From positions 392,501 through 456,500 of the forward strand of contig NZ_CP049742.1 in the NCBI RefSeq assembly GCF_015482585.1: a stretch of DNA of 64,000 nucleotides. The letters are read 5' to 3'. Position 1 is the stretch's first letter. Every line of letters begins with the position of its first letter. The position numbers and the translations under genes were made by a program. The stretch is from Mangrovibacillus cuniculi (GTDB lineage Bacteria; Bacillota; Bacilli; Bacillales; R1DC41). This document shows positions 1-9,015 of this stretch, in pieces. The notes beneath the pieces were generated by a model. That model searched no databases. It saw nothing but the letters and a program-made list of their open reading frames with translations, and was not told where the DNA came from.

Positions 1-27
1 TCACCGGTTCAAATCCGGTTGCCGCCT
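1..27 (+). tRNA. tRNA-Cys, 3' end only (cut by window edge)
   Basis: Only the T arm (ACCGG, loop TTCAAAT, CCGGT), the 3' acceptor strand TGCCGCC and discriminator T are in the window. They match the 3' part of Bacillus tRNA-Cys. CCA is not encoded. Confidence 0.75.
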
Positions 28-37
28 TAATAGATTT

Positions 38-120
38 GCCGGTGTGGTGGAATGGCAGACACGGTGGACTCAAAATCCACTGCCAGCGATGGCGTGCCGG
101 TTCGACCCCGGCCACCGGTA
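38..120 (+). tRNA. tRNA-Leu (anticodon CAA)
   Basis: A full cloverleaf with a long variable arm fits here. Acceptor GCCGGTG pairs with CACCGGT (one G-U). The anticodon stem GTGGA/TCCAC holds loop CTCAAAA, giving anticodon CAA for UUG codons. The T arm is GCCGG, TTCGACC, CCGGC and the discriminator is A. CCA is not encoded. It lies 10 bp after tRNA-Cys and closes a tRNA cluster. Confidence 0.93.
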
Positions 121-142
121 TCTGAGCGAAACTTATAATAAA

Positions 143-176
143 AAAACGCTTCTCTATTTTAGAGAAGCGTTTTTTT
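143..176 (+). terminator. Terminator of the tRNA cluster
   Basis: Stem AACGCTTCTCT / AGAGAAGCGTT with loop ATTTT, followed by a run of T. Confidence 0.9.
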
Positions 177-212
177 ATTAATATTGGATAACTTTGCAAA
201 GAACAAGTAGCA

Positions 213-240
213 ACATTTTTGAAAAGGCTTTCAAAAATGT
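213..240. repeat. 12-bp-arm inverted repeat upstream of the sugar operon
   Basis: ACATTTTTGAAA and its exact complement TTTCAAAAATGT are separated by 4 bp. It lies between the tRNA terminator and the activator-type direct repeats. It could be an operator or a second terminator, though no T run follows it. Confidence 0.6.
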
Positions 241-247
241 CACAATA

Positions 248-278
248 GTGCACCATTTTCATCAATTCTGTGCACCAT
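248..278 (+). promoter_or_regulatory. Paired direct repeats, likely site for the AraC-type regulator
   Basis: GTGCACCAT occurs at 248-256 and again at 270-278, exactly 22 bp apart (two helical turns). The second copy overlaps the weak -35 region of the promoter at 297-302. This is the usual geometry for an AraC-family activator. The YesN-type regulator encoded at 5473 is the obvious candidate. Confidence 0.6.
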
Positions 279-319
279 GACCTTAAACCGGTTCTTTATA
301 ATAAAAGAAAGCGATTACA
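274..319 (+). promoter_or_regulatory. Promoter and cre-like site of the sugar ABC operon
   Basis: A TATAAT -10 box at 297-302 has no good -35 at 17 bp (274-279 reads ACCATG), as expected for an activator-dependent promoter. Just downstream, AGAAAGCGATTACA (306-319) resembles the CcpA cre consensus with one clear mismatch. It sits where bound CcpA would block transcription. Confidence 0.5.
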
Positions 320-337
320 TAAAAGGCGGTGACAAGT

Positions 338-1279
338 TTGGAGCCAAAACTTTCTCCACAAGACATTTCTGTAAAATCTTCCGTAAAGCTCGCATCAAAG
401 AAAAAGGCTAAATGGAAAAGTGTCTTAACGTATGCAGCATTCGTAGGACCAGCAATACTTTTTTTCACCATTGTTCAATTAGTTCCATTCTTCATGGGGT
501 TATATTATTCTTTTACATCATGGAACGGAGTTAGTTCTACAGCTGAGTGGGTAGGGTTTGCTAACTATCTCAAGATCTTCACTAATGATAAAGACTTCCT
601 GAACTCATTTTTATTTACAACGAAATTTATGTTAGCAGCAGTAGTCATTAGTAATCTCATTGGCTTTAGTCTTGCGTTACTTCTTAATGCAGCATTAAAG
701 TCGAAGAACATATTAAGAACAGTCTACTTTATTCCAAACGTTATTGGTGGATTACTATTAGGATTCATCTGGCAGTTCATCTTTGTTAAAGGATTTGCTG
801 CGGTTGGTGCTGCGACAGACATTGCATTCTTCAAATTACCATGGTTAGGCGACGAAACAACCGCTTTTTGGGGTATTGTCATCGTATTTGCTTGGCAGAT
901 TAGTGGATACATGATGGTCATCTACATTGCAGCTTTACAAGGAGTAGATCCATCTTTACTGGAAGCGGCAAAAATTGATGGGGCTTCTAGTTGGATGATG
1001 TTACGTAAAATTATCATCCCATTAATACTACCTGCATTTACTATCTGTTTCTTCTTAACCATCTCAATGGCATTTAAAATCTTTGATTTGAACTTATCGT
1101 TAACTGGTGGAGGTCCGTTTAATTCAACACAATCGGTTGCTATCAATATTTATAACGAAGCGTTCCAATATAATCGATACGGTTTAGGTACAGCAAAATC
1201 GTTTATTTTCTTCCTTATCGTAGCAGTATTTACAACGCTTCAAGTAGTGTTAACGAAGCGTAAGGAGGTTCAGGCATAA
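338..1279 (+). CDS. Carbohydrate ABC transporter permease (MalF/UgpA type)
   Basis: Integral membrane subunit of a CUT1-family sugar importer, 313 residues. The N-terminal segment AFVGPAILFFTIVQLVPFFMGLYYSFTSWNG is typical of the family, and an EAA loop (LLEAAKIDGASSWMML...IPLILP), which docks the ATPase, lies near the C-terminus. A GTG at 329 opens the frame, but TTG 338 is preferred because AAAGGCGGTGAC, almost the full anti-Shine-Dalgarno complement, precedes it at proper spacing. It overlaps the second permease by 1 nt (TAATG). No ATP-binding subunit is encoded nearby, so a shared MsmX-type ATPase is inferred. The substrate is not evident from this gene. Confidence 0.92.
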   Translation: MEPKLSPQDISVKSSVKLASKKKAKWKSVLTYAAFVGPAILFFTIVQLVPFFMGLYYSFTSWNGVSSTAEWVGFANYLKIFTNDKDFLNSFLFTTKFMLAAVVISNLIGFSLALLLNAALKSKNILRTVYFIPNVIGGLLLGFIWQFIFVKGFAAVGAATDIAFFKLPWLGDETTAFWGIVIVFAWQISGYMMVIYIAALQGVDPSLLEAAKIDGASSWMMLRKIIIPLILPAFTICFFLTISMAFKIFDLNLSLTGGGPFNSTQSVAINIYNEAFQYNRYGLGTAKSFIFFLIVAVFTTLQVVLTKRKEVQA

Positions 1280-2106
1280 TGAGAAATAAATATACTATCG
1301 GAACACTTGGATTAGAGGTAGTAGGGATTGTTGTTGGATTAATCTTTTTAATTCCGTTCTATTTTGTATTGATTAATTCTGTAAAATCATTTTCGGAAAT
1401 TCTCCTAAATGCTGCAGCACTTCCTAAAGAGGTTCTGTTCGCTAACTATATGAAAGTATGGGAAGTTATCAACTTTCCACGTGCATTCTGGAATTCGTTA
1501 ACCATTACTGTTTTCAGTAATATTGGTTTAGTTGTAATTAGTTCCATGGCGGCATGGAAGATGGTAAGAACGCCAGGGAAGTTTAGTAAAATTCTATTTA
1601 TCATATTTGTTTCCGCAATGGTAATCCCATTCCAAACGGTAATGATCCCTTTAATGAAAGTGGGAGGAACGCTTGGAATTATGAATAGTATTCCTGGATT
1701 AGTATTTATGTACTTTGGCTTTGGGGTCCCACTTTCTCTATTTTTATATCATGGTTTTGTAAAGACTGTACCAATAGAAATTGAGGAATCTGCCAGGATA
1801 GATGGTTGTAGCTCTTTTGGGGTGTTCTGGCGTATTGTATTTCCGTTATTAAAGCCAATTACTGTAACAGTAATTATTTTAAATACGCTATGGATTTGGA
1901 ATGACTTCTTACTACCATTACTAGTTTTACAAGATCCAAACTTAAAGACAATCCCACTTGCAACAAGCTCCTTCTTTGCCCAATACACAAAGCAATGGGA
2001 TATGGGCTTAGCAGCTCTGATGATGGGTATTACACCAGTAATCATATTCTTCTTGTTTTTACAAAAACATATTATTAAAGGAATTGCTGCTGGTTCTATC
2101 AAATAG
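1279..2106 (+). CDS. Carbohydrate ABC transporter permease (MalG/UgpE type)
   Basis: Second membrane subunit of the sugar importer, 275 residues with about six predicted membrane segments. The EAA loop reads EESARIDGCSSFGVFWRIVFPLLKP, the form seen in MalG-like partners. Its ATG overlaps the stop of the first permease and AAGGAGG lies upstream, so the two are translationally coupled. In the 71-nt gap to the binding-protein gene a small stem (ATCTC / GGAGAT around 2114-2136) may uncouple expression of the binding protein from the permeases. The order permease, permease, binding protein is less usual than binding protein first. Confidence 0.92.
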   Translation: MRNKYTIGTLGLEVVGIVVGLIFLIPFYFVLINSVKSFSEILLNAAALPKEVLFANYMKVWEVINFPRAFWNSLTITVFSNIGLVVISSMAAWKMVRTPGKFSKILFIIFVSAMVIPFQTVMIPLMKVGGTLGIMNSIPGLVFMYFGFGVPLSLFLYHGFVKTVPIEIEESARIDGCSSFGVFWRIVFPLLKPITVTVIILNTLWIWNDFLLPLLVLQDPNLKTIPLATSSFFAQYTKQWDMGLAALMMGITPVIIFFLFLQKHIIKGIAAGSIK

Positions 2107-2177
2107 ATATAACATCTCTTTTTATTAATAGGAGATTTATATAATACATTTACACGAACTATGGGGAGGTCAATAAA

Positions 2178-3452
2178 ATGAAAAAAGCTTGGCTAATGTG
2201 TTTGTCTTTCTTACTTGTACTAGGCATTCTTGCTGGTTGTACATCGGAAGGAACAACAAGTGAACCTGGTGACGGAACAACAGACGGGGAAGTTGTAACG
2301 TTAAACCTGTTCCAATTTAAAGTAGAAATTGCAGATCAACTTGCAGAAATGATTAAGGAGTTTGAAGCAGAACATCCAAACATTAAAGTGAAGTTGGAGA
2401 CAGTCGGTGGGGGTGCTGACTACGGTGCTGCTTTAAAAGCAAAATTTGCTTCTGGTGAAGAGCCGGATATCTTCAACAACGGTGGATTCAAAGAATTAGA
2501 GCTTTGGCAAGAAAAGTTAGCTGACTTATCAGAAGAGGCGTGGGTAGAGCACGTTTTACCAATCGGTAAAGTACCAATGACAGGAACAGACGGTAAACTT
2601 TACGGTATGCCAGTTAACTTAGAAGGTTATGGATTTGCATACAACAAAGATCTCTTTGAGCAAGCTGGTATCACAGAAGCTCCAAAAACAGTGGATGACT
2701 TAAAAGCTGCTGCACAAAAGTTAAAAGATGCAGGCATTACTCCTTTCGCAGCTGGATACGGCGAGTGGTGGGTAATCGGACAACATTTACTTAACATTCC
2801 TTTTGCTCAACAAGATGATCCTGTAGCATTTATTGAAGGATTATATGCTGGTACAGAATCAATCGTTGGAAACGAGCATTTTGAAGCATTTAAAGAAGTA
2901 CTAGATACTGAGCTTGGATTTGCGAACGACAATCCAATCACAACAGATTACAACACACAAGTAACATTATTTGCTTCTGGTCAAGCAGCAATGCTGCAAC
3001 AAGGTAACTGGACAGAAAACATGATCTATGAAATCAACCCAGACATGAGCATGGGCTTCCTTCCAATCGCAATGACAAACGATGCTAGTGCAGACCGTCT
3101 TCCAGTTGGAGTACCTAACAACTGGGTAGTAAACAAAAACTCTGAAAATCTAGAAGAAGCAAAGCTATTCTTAGATTGGATGGTATCTTCTGAAACAGGT
3201 AAACGTTTTGTGACAGAAGAATTTAAGTTTATCCCTGCGTTTGATAACATCGAGCCAAATGGATTAGGTGACTTAGGTCTATCTATTCTAGATTATTCTA
3301 AAGAAGACAAGACAATCCCTTGGACTTGGTTTAGATGGCCAGATGGTGCGAACCAAGAATTCGCTGCGGCAATTCAAGAATATGCTGCTGGTAAAATCGA
3401 CTATCCAACATTACTGGAGAAATTCCAACAATCTTGGGATAAGTTGAAGTAA
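2178..3452 (+). CDS. Sugar ABC transporter substrate-binding lipoprotein
   Basis: Extracellular solute-binding protein (family 1, MalE-like), 424 residues, anchored to the outer face of the membrane. The leader MKKAWLMCLSFLLVLGILAGC ends in a lipobox, so Cys21 is the predicted lipidated residue. A Thr/Gly/Glu-rich linker follows, then the mature fold opening with VTLNLFQFKVE. GGGGAGG precedes the ATG. A terminator follows, so this closes the transporter unit. It determines the specificity of import; a di- or oligosaccharide is likely given the downstream ThuA/ThuB-like genes, but this cannot be read from the sequence. Confidence 0.93.
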   Translation: MKKAWLMCLSFLLVLGILAGCTSEGTTSEPGDGTTDGEVVTLNLFQFKVEIADQLAEMIKEFEAEHPNIKVKLETVGGGADYGAALKAKFASGEEPDIFNNGGFKELELWQEKLADLSEEAWVEHVLPIGKVPMTGTDGKLYGMPVNLEGYGFAYNKDLFEQAGITEAPKTVDDLKAAAQKLKDAGITPFAAGYGEWWVIGQHLLNIPFAQQDDPVAFIEGLYAGTESIVGNEHFEAFKEVLDTELGFANDNPITTDYNTQVTLFASGQAAMLQQGNWTENMIYEINPDMSMGFLPIAMTNDASADRLPVGVPNNWVVNKNSENLEEAKLFLDWMVSSETGKRFVTEEFKFIPAFDNIEPNGLGDLGLSILDYSKEDKTIPWTWFRWPDGANQEFAAAIQEYAAGKIDYPTLLEKFQQSWDKLK

Positions 3453-3459
3453 TAAAATG

Positions 3460-3495
3460 GGGAGAAGGCCTGAAACTGGTCTTCTCTCTATTTTG
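3460..3495 (+). terminator. Terminator after the sugar-binding protein gene
   Basis: Stem GGAGAAGGCC / GGTCTTCTCT (with G-U pairs) around a 7-nt loop, followed by a T-rich tract. Confidence 0.8.
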
Positions 3496-3704
3496 TTTTG
3501 AGCTCCACAGTAACCACTTATAACCTGATGAGAAATGTAGTCATGTTGCTACTAAATAGTTCATTCAGACTGAAATGTAAAAAATGAACAAACTACACAA
3601 TCGCTTTCGTGCACTTTTCACAAAGATAAAAGAAAGCCTTTTCATTACACTTCTTTTCCAATTATACTGAAGCTAAAGAGATAGAATGGGAGGTTGATAG
3701 TAAC

Positions 3705-5471
3705 TTGATCCGCAAAAGTATAAGAAACAAACTTATTCTGCTCTTGTTATTAGCAACCATCATTCCGTATGGTAGCTCTATCTTAATTACTTACTACTAT
3801 ACAAAAAGCTCTTTAGAGGACCAGTTAATTGAAGAAAGTAGTAACTTACTTTTTCAAGGAAGAACTAATTTAGAGAACTACCTTCAAGATTTAAGTGATC
3901 TTACACTTTCTGTTTACAACTATCCTGATTTTTTGAACTACATTCGCTCTTCTTCCAACGACCAACAAATAAATATTGGAGGAGTTCGAAATATCGTTCA
4001 AGCTATTTTAAATACGGAAGACACCATAGATGGCGTTTACCTAACATTTGCTAGTGATCAACGTGTGGTGCAGGCGACAAAGCATTCCACAGTAGTTTTC
4101 ACTAACAAGAATCATGATCGGGTTCAAAACTCTTTTAACCGAGCACAATTGGATCCACATAATATTTACATAGAACCAACAAACGTGTACCCTGCATATT
4201 TTCGACCAGGATCTTCGGATTTATTATTTCACAGAGTGTTACGTAACGTGCCTTCTGATAGAGTTCTAGCATATATGACCTTACAAATCTCTCGCGAAAG
4301 AATAGAAGAGCTAAGTATGAATCTATATCAAAGTGATTCGGAAGATCTCTTTCTAGTCACAAGAGATGGAGAGGTTGTGTACAGTTCCAATCCAGAAGAG
4401 GAGAAGCAAGAATGGACGAAAAACATCTTATCGCAAGAAGAACCGTTTGGAGCGATAGAATGGAAGGATGAATCGTTTGATGGTGTGATGCTTTACTCGA
4501 AACTTTCTGCGAAAACAGGAGGCTGGTACTTAATTAAACGAGTACCTTATGATAACTTGTACGAAAGCGCTTACAGCGTTATCAAGATTAATATCTTATT
4601 TGGAATCTTAGGCTTATCGCTAGTCATATTAGCAACGTTATTTATTTCATTTAAAATTACTTCTCCAATTAGAGTGCTTTTACAAACGATTGAGCAAGTG
4701 GAAAACGGTAATTTACGAGTAAAGCTCCCATCCTTTGGTTCGGATGAAATTGGCCTATTAAGCCGAAGATTTCAACAAATGATGGAACGAGTAAACAAAC
4801 TGATTATAAGAGAATACAAGTTAGAGCTTGAAAATAAGAATAATCAGCTAAAAGTACTGCAATCACAAATTAATCCACATTTTCTCTTTAATGCCCTGCA
4901 ATCCATTGGAACCATTGCTTTAAAAAACAAAGTACCACAAATCTATTCCTTAATTACACACCTATCTAATATCATGCGCTACAGCATGAACGTGGGGGAA
5001 GACCTCGTACCTTTGCACAAAGAAGTGAAATACACCGAAGCATTCATGGAATTACAAAAAGAACGTTTTGGGGATCACCTTCATTACGAGGTAAAAATTG
5101 AGGATTCAATTAGAAACACACTGGTACCAAAAATGATTATCCAACCACATGTGGAAAACTTCTTTAAGCATGGCTTTTCCTTAAGGGAGAACAATGGGGA
5201 AATTCGTATTGTTTGCATAGAGAGTAATGGTTATTTGCACATGATTGTTCGAGATAACGGAATTGGTGTTAAAAAGGAAAGATTAGAAGAGATACAGAAA
5301 ATCCTTCAAGAAAAAAAGAAAACAAGTTCAGACCAGCATATTGGATTAAAAAATGTTTATGCACGGCTAACGTTGTATTACGGTCTAGATGCACAAGTAT
5401 ATCTTCGTAACCTTGAGCCATCAGGTTTTGAAGTAACCATGACCATTCCATTAGAAAAGAGTGGTGAATAA
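3705..5471 (+). CDS. Sensor histidine kinase, YesM family
   Basis: Membrane sensor kinase, 588 residues. A membrane segment near residues 10-28 is followed by a large extracytoplasmic sensor region, a second membrane segment around 295-313 (FGILGLSLVILATLFISF), a HAMP linker, then the His_kinase core with phospho-acceptor His392 in SQINPHFLFN. The ATPase domain shows QPHVENFFKHG and DNGIG. Start is TTG 3705 with GGGAGGTTG upstream. It ends 1 nt before the response regulator start. YesM/YesN-type pairs next to CUT1 sugar transporters usually sense the sugar outside the cell and activate the transporter; the direct repeats at 248-278 are a plausible target. Confidence 0.93.
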   Translation: MIRKSIRNKLILLLLLATIIPYGSSILITYYYTKSSLEDQLIEESSNLLFQGRTNLENYLQDLSDLTLSVYNYPDFLNYIRSSSNDQQINIGGVRNIVQAILNTEDTIDGVYLTFASDQRVVQATKHSTVVFTNKNHDRVQNSFNRAQLDPHNIYIEPTNVYPAYFRPGSSDLLFHRVLRNVPSDRVLAYMTLQISRERIEELSMNLYQSDSEDLFLVTRDGEVVYSSNPEEEKQEWTKNILSQEEPFGAIEWKDESFDGVMLYSKLSAKTGGWYLIKRVPYDNLYESAYSVIKINILFGILGLSLVILATLFISFKITSPIRVLLQTIEQVENGNLRVKLPSFGSDEIGLLSRRFQQMMERVNKLIIREYKLELENKNNQLKVLQSQINPHFLFNALQSIGTIALKNKVPQIYSLITHLSNIMRYSMNVGEDLVPLHKEVKYTEAFMELQKERFGDHLHYEVKIEDSIRNTLVPKMIIQPHVENFFKHGFSLRENNGEIRIVCIESNGYLHMIVRDNGIGVKKERLEEIQKILQEKKKTSSDQHIGLKNVYARLTLYYGLDAQVYLRNLEPSGFEVTMTIPLEKSGE

Positions 5472-5472
5472 G

Positions 5473-6183
5473 GTGAAGGCAATCATTATTGATGATGAAA
5501 AACACGTTCGAGAAGGACTACTATTGCTAGGCGAATGGGAAGAAAACGGCATTCATTCTATTTTAGAAGCAGAAAATGGAGAAGAAGGGATTCAGCTTAT
5601 CCAACAGCAAAAACCTGATTTGATTTTTACCGATATGCAAATGCCTATTAAAGATGGTATCTCTGTTCTAGAGTGGCTACATTCGTCCGCTTACCATGGA
5701 AAAACAATCGTAGTGTCTGGTTATGACGATTATCACTATATGAGAACGGCGATTAATTATCAAAGTTTTGATTACATTTTAAAACCAATTGATCCTGCTT
5801 TACTAAATGAAACGTTAAGAAAAGCTGTGGAACTTTTAAGGGAAAATGAACCACCACCCAATGTAGTTGATTCTGAGATTACGAAATACGTAGAGGAACA
5901 TTTCCGTGAAGAAATTAACTTACAAGACATAGCTAATACCTTCTTCATGAGTCGTGAACACATTTCTCGTAAATTTAAGCAAGAACACAATTTAACCATT
6001 ACGGAATATATCACGAAAAAAAGATTAGAAGAATCAAAGAAACTGTTAAAGAAACCACAACTAAAAATTTATGAGGTTGCGTATCAAGTAGGTTATCAGA
6101 ATGATAAGTACTTTAGCAAAGTATTCAAAAAGTACTACGGCATTACACCAAATGACTACCGAGAAGGATTAGAGAAGGGATGA
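5473..6183 (+). CDS. Response regulator, YesN family (receiver plus AraC HTH)
   Basis: DNA-binding response regulator, 236 residues. The receiver domain shows the acidic pair Asp7-Asp8 and phospho-acceptor Asp54 ([10 protein letters not shown]), with the conserved Lys in ILKPID. An AraC-type double HTH fills the C-terminal 100 residues ([49 protein letters not shown]). It is short for YesN proteins, which often carry a long central linker. GTG 5473 gives the standard MKAIIIDDE start; an in-frame GTG at 5461 would overlap the kinase. Its stop overlaps the ThuA start (ATGA). Confidence 0.92.
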   Translation: MKAIIIDDEKHVREGLLLLGEWEENGIHSILEAENGEEGIQLIQQQKPDLIFTDMQMPIKDGISVLEWLHSSAYHGKTIVVSGYDDYHYMRTAINYQSFDYILKPIDPALLNETLRKAVELLRENEPPPNVVDSEITKYVEEHFREEINLQDIANTFFMSREHISRKFKQEHNLTITEYITKKRLEESKKLLKKPQLKIYEVAYQVGYQNDKYFSKVFKKYYGITPNDYREGLEKG

Positions 6184-6914
6184 GGAAAATGGTTAACGTT
6201 TTAGTTTGGAATGAAAACCGTCATGAACAAAAGAGTGAAAAAGTGAGAGCTGTCTATCCAGATGGTATTCATGGAGCGATTGCTTCCTTTTTACAAGCAC
6301 CGGAAGTTCAAGTAGAGACGGCCACTTTAGATGAGGAACAACATGGTTTAACGCAAGAGCGATTAGATCAGACAGATGTTTTAGTTTGGTGGGGACATAT
6401 TGCGCATGATGAAGTATCTGACGAAGTGGTGGAACGTGTTCGTCAACGTGTGTTAGATGGTATGGGACTTATTGTTTTACACTCTGGGCATTTCTCTAAA
6501 ATTTTTAAGAAGCTGATGGGAACTTCCTGTGACTTAAAATGGAGAGAAGCAGATGAGAAAGAAAGGCTGTGGGTAGTAGATCCAAGTCATCCAATTGTAG
6601 AAGGAATTGGAGAGTATATCGAGCTAGAGAAAGAAGAAATGTACGGAGAGCACTTTGATATCCCATCTCCAGAACAGTTAGTCATGATGAGTTGGTTTGA
6701 AGGTGGAGAAGTATTCCGAAGTGGTTGTACGTATACACGAGGAAACGGGAAAATCTTCTACTTCCGACCAGGACATGAAACGTACCCAACTTATTATAAT
6801 GAGAAAATTCAACGCGTTATTCAAAATGCAGTTCAGTGGGCAGCACCTGTAAAAAGAGAGAGACCAGTGTACGGAAACGCAAAACCATTAGAAAACATTA
6901 CAGTGAAAGCATAA
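6180..6914 (+). CDS. ThuA domain protein (trehalose utilization-like)
   Basis: A 244-residue cytosolic protein of the ThuA family, a class I glutamine amidotransferase-like fold. Visible family features are the N-terminal [52 protein letters not shown] and the C-terminal [17 protein letters not shown]. In rhizobia ThuA works with the dehydrogenase ThuB on 3-keto derivatives of trehalose and related disaccharides. Here it stands directly before two ThuB-like dehydrogenases. ATG 6180 overlaps the regulator stop; ATG 6189 (MVNVLVW) is an equally plausible start. Confidence 0.85.
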   Translation: MRKMVNVLVWNENRHEQKSEKVRAVYPDGIHGAIASFLQAPEVQVETATLDEEQHGLTQERLDQTDVLVWWGHIAHDEVSDEVVERVRQRVLDGMGLIVLHSGHFSKIFKKLMGTSCDLKWREADEKERLWVVDPSHPIVEGIGEYIELEKEEMYGEHFDIPSPEQLVMMSWFEGGEVFRSGCTYTRGNGKIFYFRPGHETYPTYYNEKIQRVIQNAVQWAAPVKRERPVYGNAKPLENITVKA

Positions 6915-6927
6915 GGAGGAAAAAATT

Positions 6928-7953
6928 ATGACTACGTTAAAAATTGCTGTTATCGGTTGTGGAAGTATTGCAAAGCACCGTCATATGCCTGAATATGATG
7001 CGTTAGAAACGACAAAGATTGTTGCGGTGTGTGACATTGTGGAAGAGCGTGCGCAAGTGTTTGGTGAATTGTATGATGCGAAAGTGTATACAGATTATAA
7101 AGAATTACTAGAAGATCCAACAATTGATGCAGTGAGTGTATGTACACCAAACTATCTTCATGCGCCGATTTCCATTTTAGCTTTAGAAAAAGGAAAACAC
7201 GTCCTGTGTGAAAAGCCTATGGCGACTTCCAAAAAAGAAGCAGAAGCAATGATCGCAGCAGCAGAAAATAGTGGTAAAAAGCTAATGATTGCACATAATC
7301 AACGCTTTGTAAGATCGCATGAGAAAGCTCGTCAAATGATTGCTTCTGGAGAACTTGGAAAAGTATATAGCTTCCGTTCGGCTTTCGGTCACGGTGGACC
7401 AGAAGGATGGAGTGCAGATGGAGCGGACAGCTGGTTCTTCAAGAAGGAACAAGCATTTATCGGTGCGATGGGAGACCTAGGGGTACATAAAACGGATCTA
7501 CTTCGCTACGTACTAGGTGAGGAATTCGTTGAAGTAGGAGCTTTCGTTGAGACGAGCTCCAAAGAAGGAGATGTAGATGACACAGCGGTTTGTGTACTGA
7601 AAACGGAAAGTGGCGTAATTGGTACGCTTGCTGCTAGCTGGTCTTACGTTTCCAAAGAGGATAACTCAACGATTATTTACGGAGAAAAGGGCATTTTACG
7701 TTTAGAAGATGACCCTACTCATTCTCTTATTGCTCAATACCGTAACGGAGAAGTAGTGAAGTATGAACTAGGTGGTATTCAAACTAATGATGACGGTGGC
7801 CAAAGAAGTTCTGGTGTCATTCACCATTTTGTAAACAGTATTTTGACAGACACACCACCATTAATTACTGGTGAAGAAGGATACAAATCTTTACAAGTGG
7901 TATTGTCAGCTCTAGAGTCTAGCGAAACGAAGCAAATCGTAAAAATCTCTTAA
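6928..7953 (+). CDS. Gfo/Idh/MocA-family oxidoreductase (ThuB-like)
   Basis: NAD(P)-dependent sugar dehydrogenase, 341 residues. The Rossmann fold opens with IAVIGCGSIAKHRHMPEY (GxGxxA-type nucleotide loop), and the catalytic lysine lies in HVLCEKPMATS. The C-terminal domain carries MGDLGVHKTDLLRYVLG with the His/Asp typical of the family. AAGGAGG precedes the ATG; a 12-nt gap separates it from the next gene. Position after ThuA suggests oxidation of the imported sugar at C3, the role known for ThuB. The exact substrate is not visible. Confidence 0.9.
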   Translation: MTTLKIAVIGCGSIAKHRHMPEYDALETTKIVAVCDIVEERAQVFGELYDAKVYTDYKELLEDPTIDAVSVCTPNYLHAPISILALEKGKHVLCEKPMATSKKEAEAMIAAAENSGKKLMIAHNQRFVRSHEKARQMIASGELGKVYSFRSAFGHGGPEGWSADGADSWFFKKEQAFIGAMGDLGVHKTDLLRYVLGEEFVEVGAFVETSSKEGDVDDTAVCVLKTESGVIGTLAASWSYVSKEDNSTIIYGEKGILRLEDDPTHSLIAQYRNGEVVKYELGGIQTNDDGGQRSSGVIHHFVNSILTDTPPLITGEEGYKSLQVVLSALESSETKQIVKIS

Positions 7954-7965
7954 AGGAGTCTACCT

Positions 7966-9003
7966 ATGTCTAAACTTCGAATCGGGATTGTTGGTGTCGG
8001 CGGAATTGCCGTCGGCCGCCACATCCCAACTTTTCAGCAAATGAATGATTCTGTAGAAATAACTGCGGTGTACGACGTGAATGAAGAACGAGCAGCACAA
8101 GTCGCAAAGGATTTCGATATTCCAAACGTGGTAAAAGATTTGGAAGATATCTTTCCTCTTGTAGATGCAGTCACCATCTGCACACCGAATAAATTTCATG
8201 CAGAATTCACTATAGCGGCTTTACACGCAGGTGTTCATGTCTTTTGTGAAAAGCCAATGGCGATGACACCAGATGAGTGTGAACGTATGAGGGAAGCAGA
8301 AGAGAAGTCTGGCAAAGTGCTCTCCATTGCTTACCATTACCGCTTTATGAAAGAAGCACAAGCTGCCAAAAACATCATGCAAGAAGGTGTGGTTGGAAAT
8401 CCACTTGTGACAAGAGTAAAAGCGCTTCGCAGAAGGAAAGTACCTGGTTGGGGCGTATTTACAAATAAAGAACTACAGGGTGGCGGAAGTTTGATCGATT
8501 ACGGCTGTCACTTATTGGATTTATCGCTTTGGCTCTTAGGAAATCCAAAGCCTGTGGAAGTGCTTGGCCGAGTATATAACTCTGTCAGTCGCAAACCTAA
8601 TTTGTTGAATGAATGGGGAGACATCAACGCAGAATCATTTTCTGTAGATGATCATGTAACGGCATTTATCACGTTTGAGGACGGATCGTCACTGCAATTT
8701 GAAACATCTTGGGCTGCAAACATCCCAGATGACGAAGAGTCTATCAGCATTTCTGGTGATTTAGGTGGAATGGATGTATTCCCAGTTCGTATTTATAAAC
8801 CAAGTCACGGTGTGTGGACTAACTCAGATGTTACTTGGATGAGTGGGGATGACAATCCAAGTGTTCCACAAGCGACAAATTTTGTAGAGACATGTTTAGG
8901 TCAGGCGGAGCAAGTAGTGAAATCAGAGGAAGCGGCAACGGTATCTACTATTATAGACGCGATTTACAGAAGTCATGAACTAGGCACAAGCATAAAACTG
9001 TAA
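7966..9003 (+). CDS. Gfo/Idh/MocA-family oxidoreductase, second paralogue
   Basis: A second NAD(P)-dependent dehydrogenase of the family, 345 residues. It has the nucleotide loop IGIVGVGGIAVGRHIPTF, the lysine motif HVFCEKPMAMT and GGGSLIDYGCHLLDLSLWLLG with the usual His. It is only distantly related to its neighbour, so this is not a recent duplication. GGAG precedes the ATG. Paired dehydrogenases fit a pathway in which the 3-keto sugar is made by one enzyme and reduced again after cleavage by the other, but the division of labour is inferred. Confidence 0.9.
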   Translation: MSKLRIGIVGVGGIAVGRHIPTFQQMNDSVEITAVYDVNEERAAQVAKDFDIPNVVKDLEDIFPLVDAVTICTPNKFHAEFTIAALHAGVHVFCEKPMAMTPDECERMREAEEKSGKVLSIAYHYRFMKEAQAAKNIMQEGVVGNPLVTRVKALRRRKVPGWGVFTNKELQGGGSLIDYGCHLLDLSLWLLGNPKPVEVLGRVYNSVSRKPNLLNEWGDINAESFSVDDHVTAFITFEDGSSLQFETSWAANIPDDEESISISGDLGGMDVFPVRIYKPSHGVWTNSDVTWMSGDDNPSVPQATNFVETCLGQAEQVVKSEEAATVSTIIDAIYRSHELGTSIKL

Positions 9004-9015
9004 GGGGGAGTTACG

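Noticed and set aside
3595-3610. cre-like site upstream of the kinase gene
   Set aside because: Shares GAAAGCGATT with the site at 306 but has at least three mismatches to the consensus in the outer positions; too weak to list.
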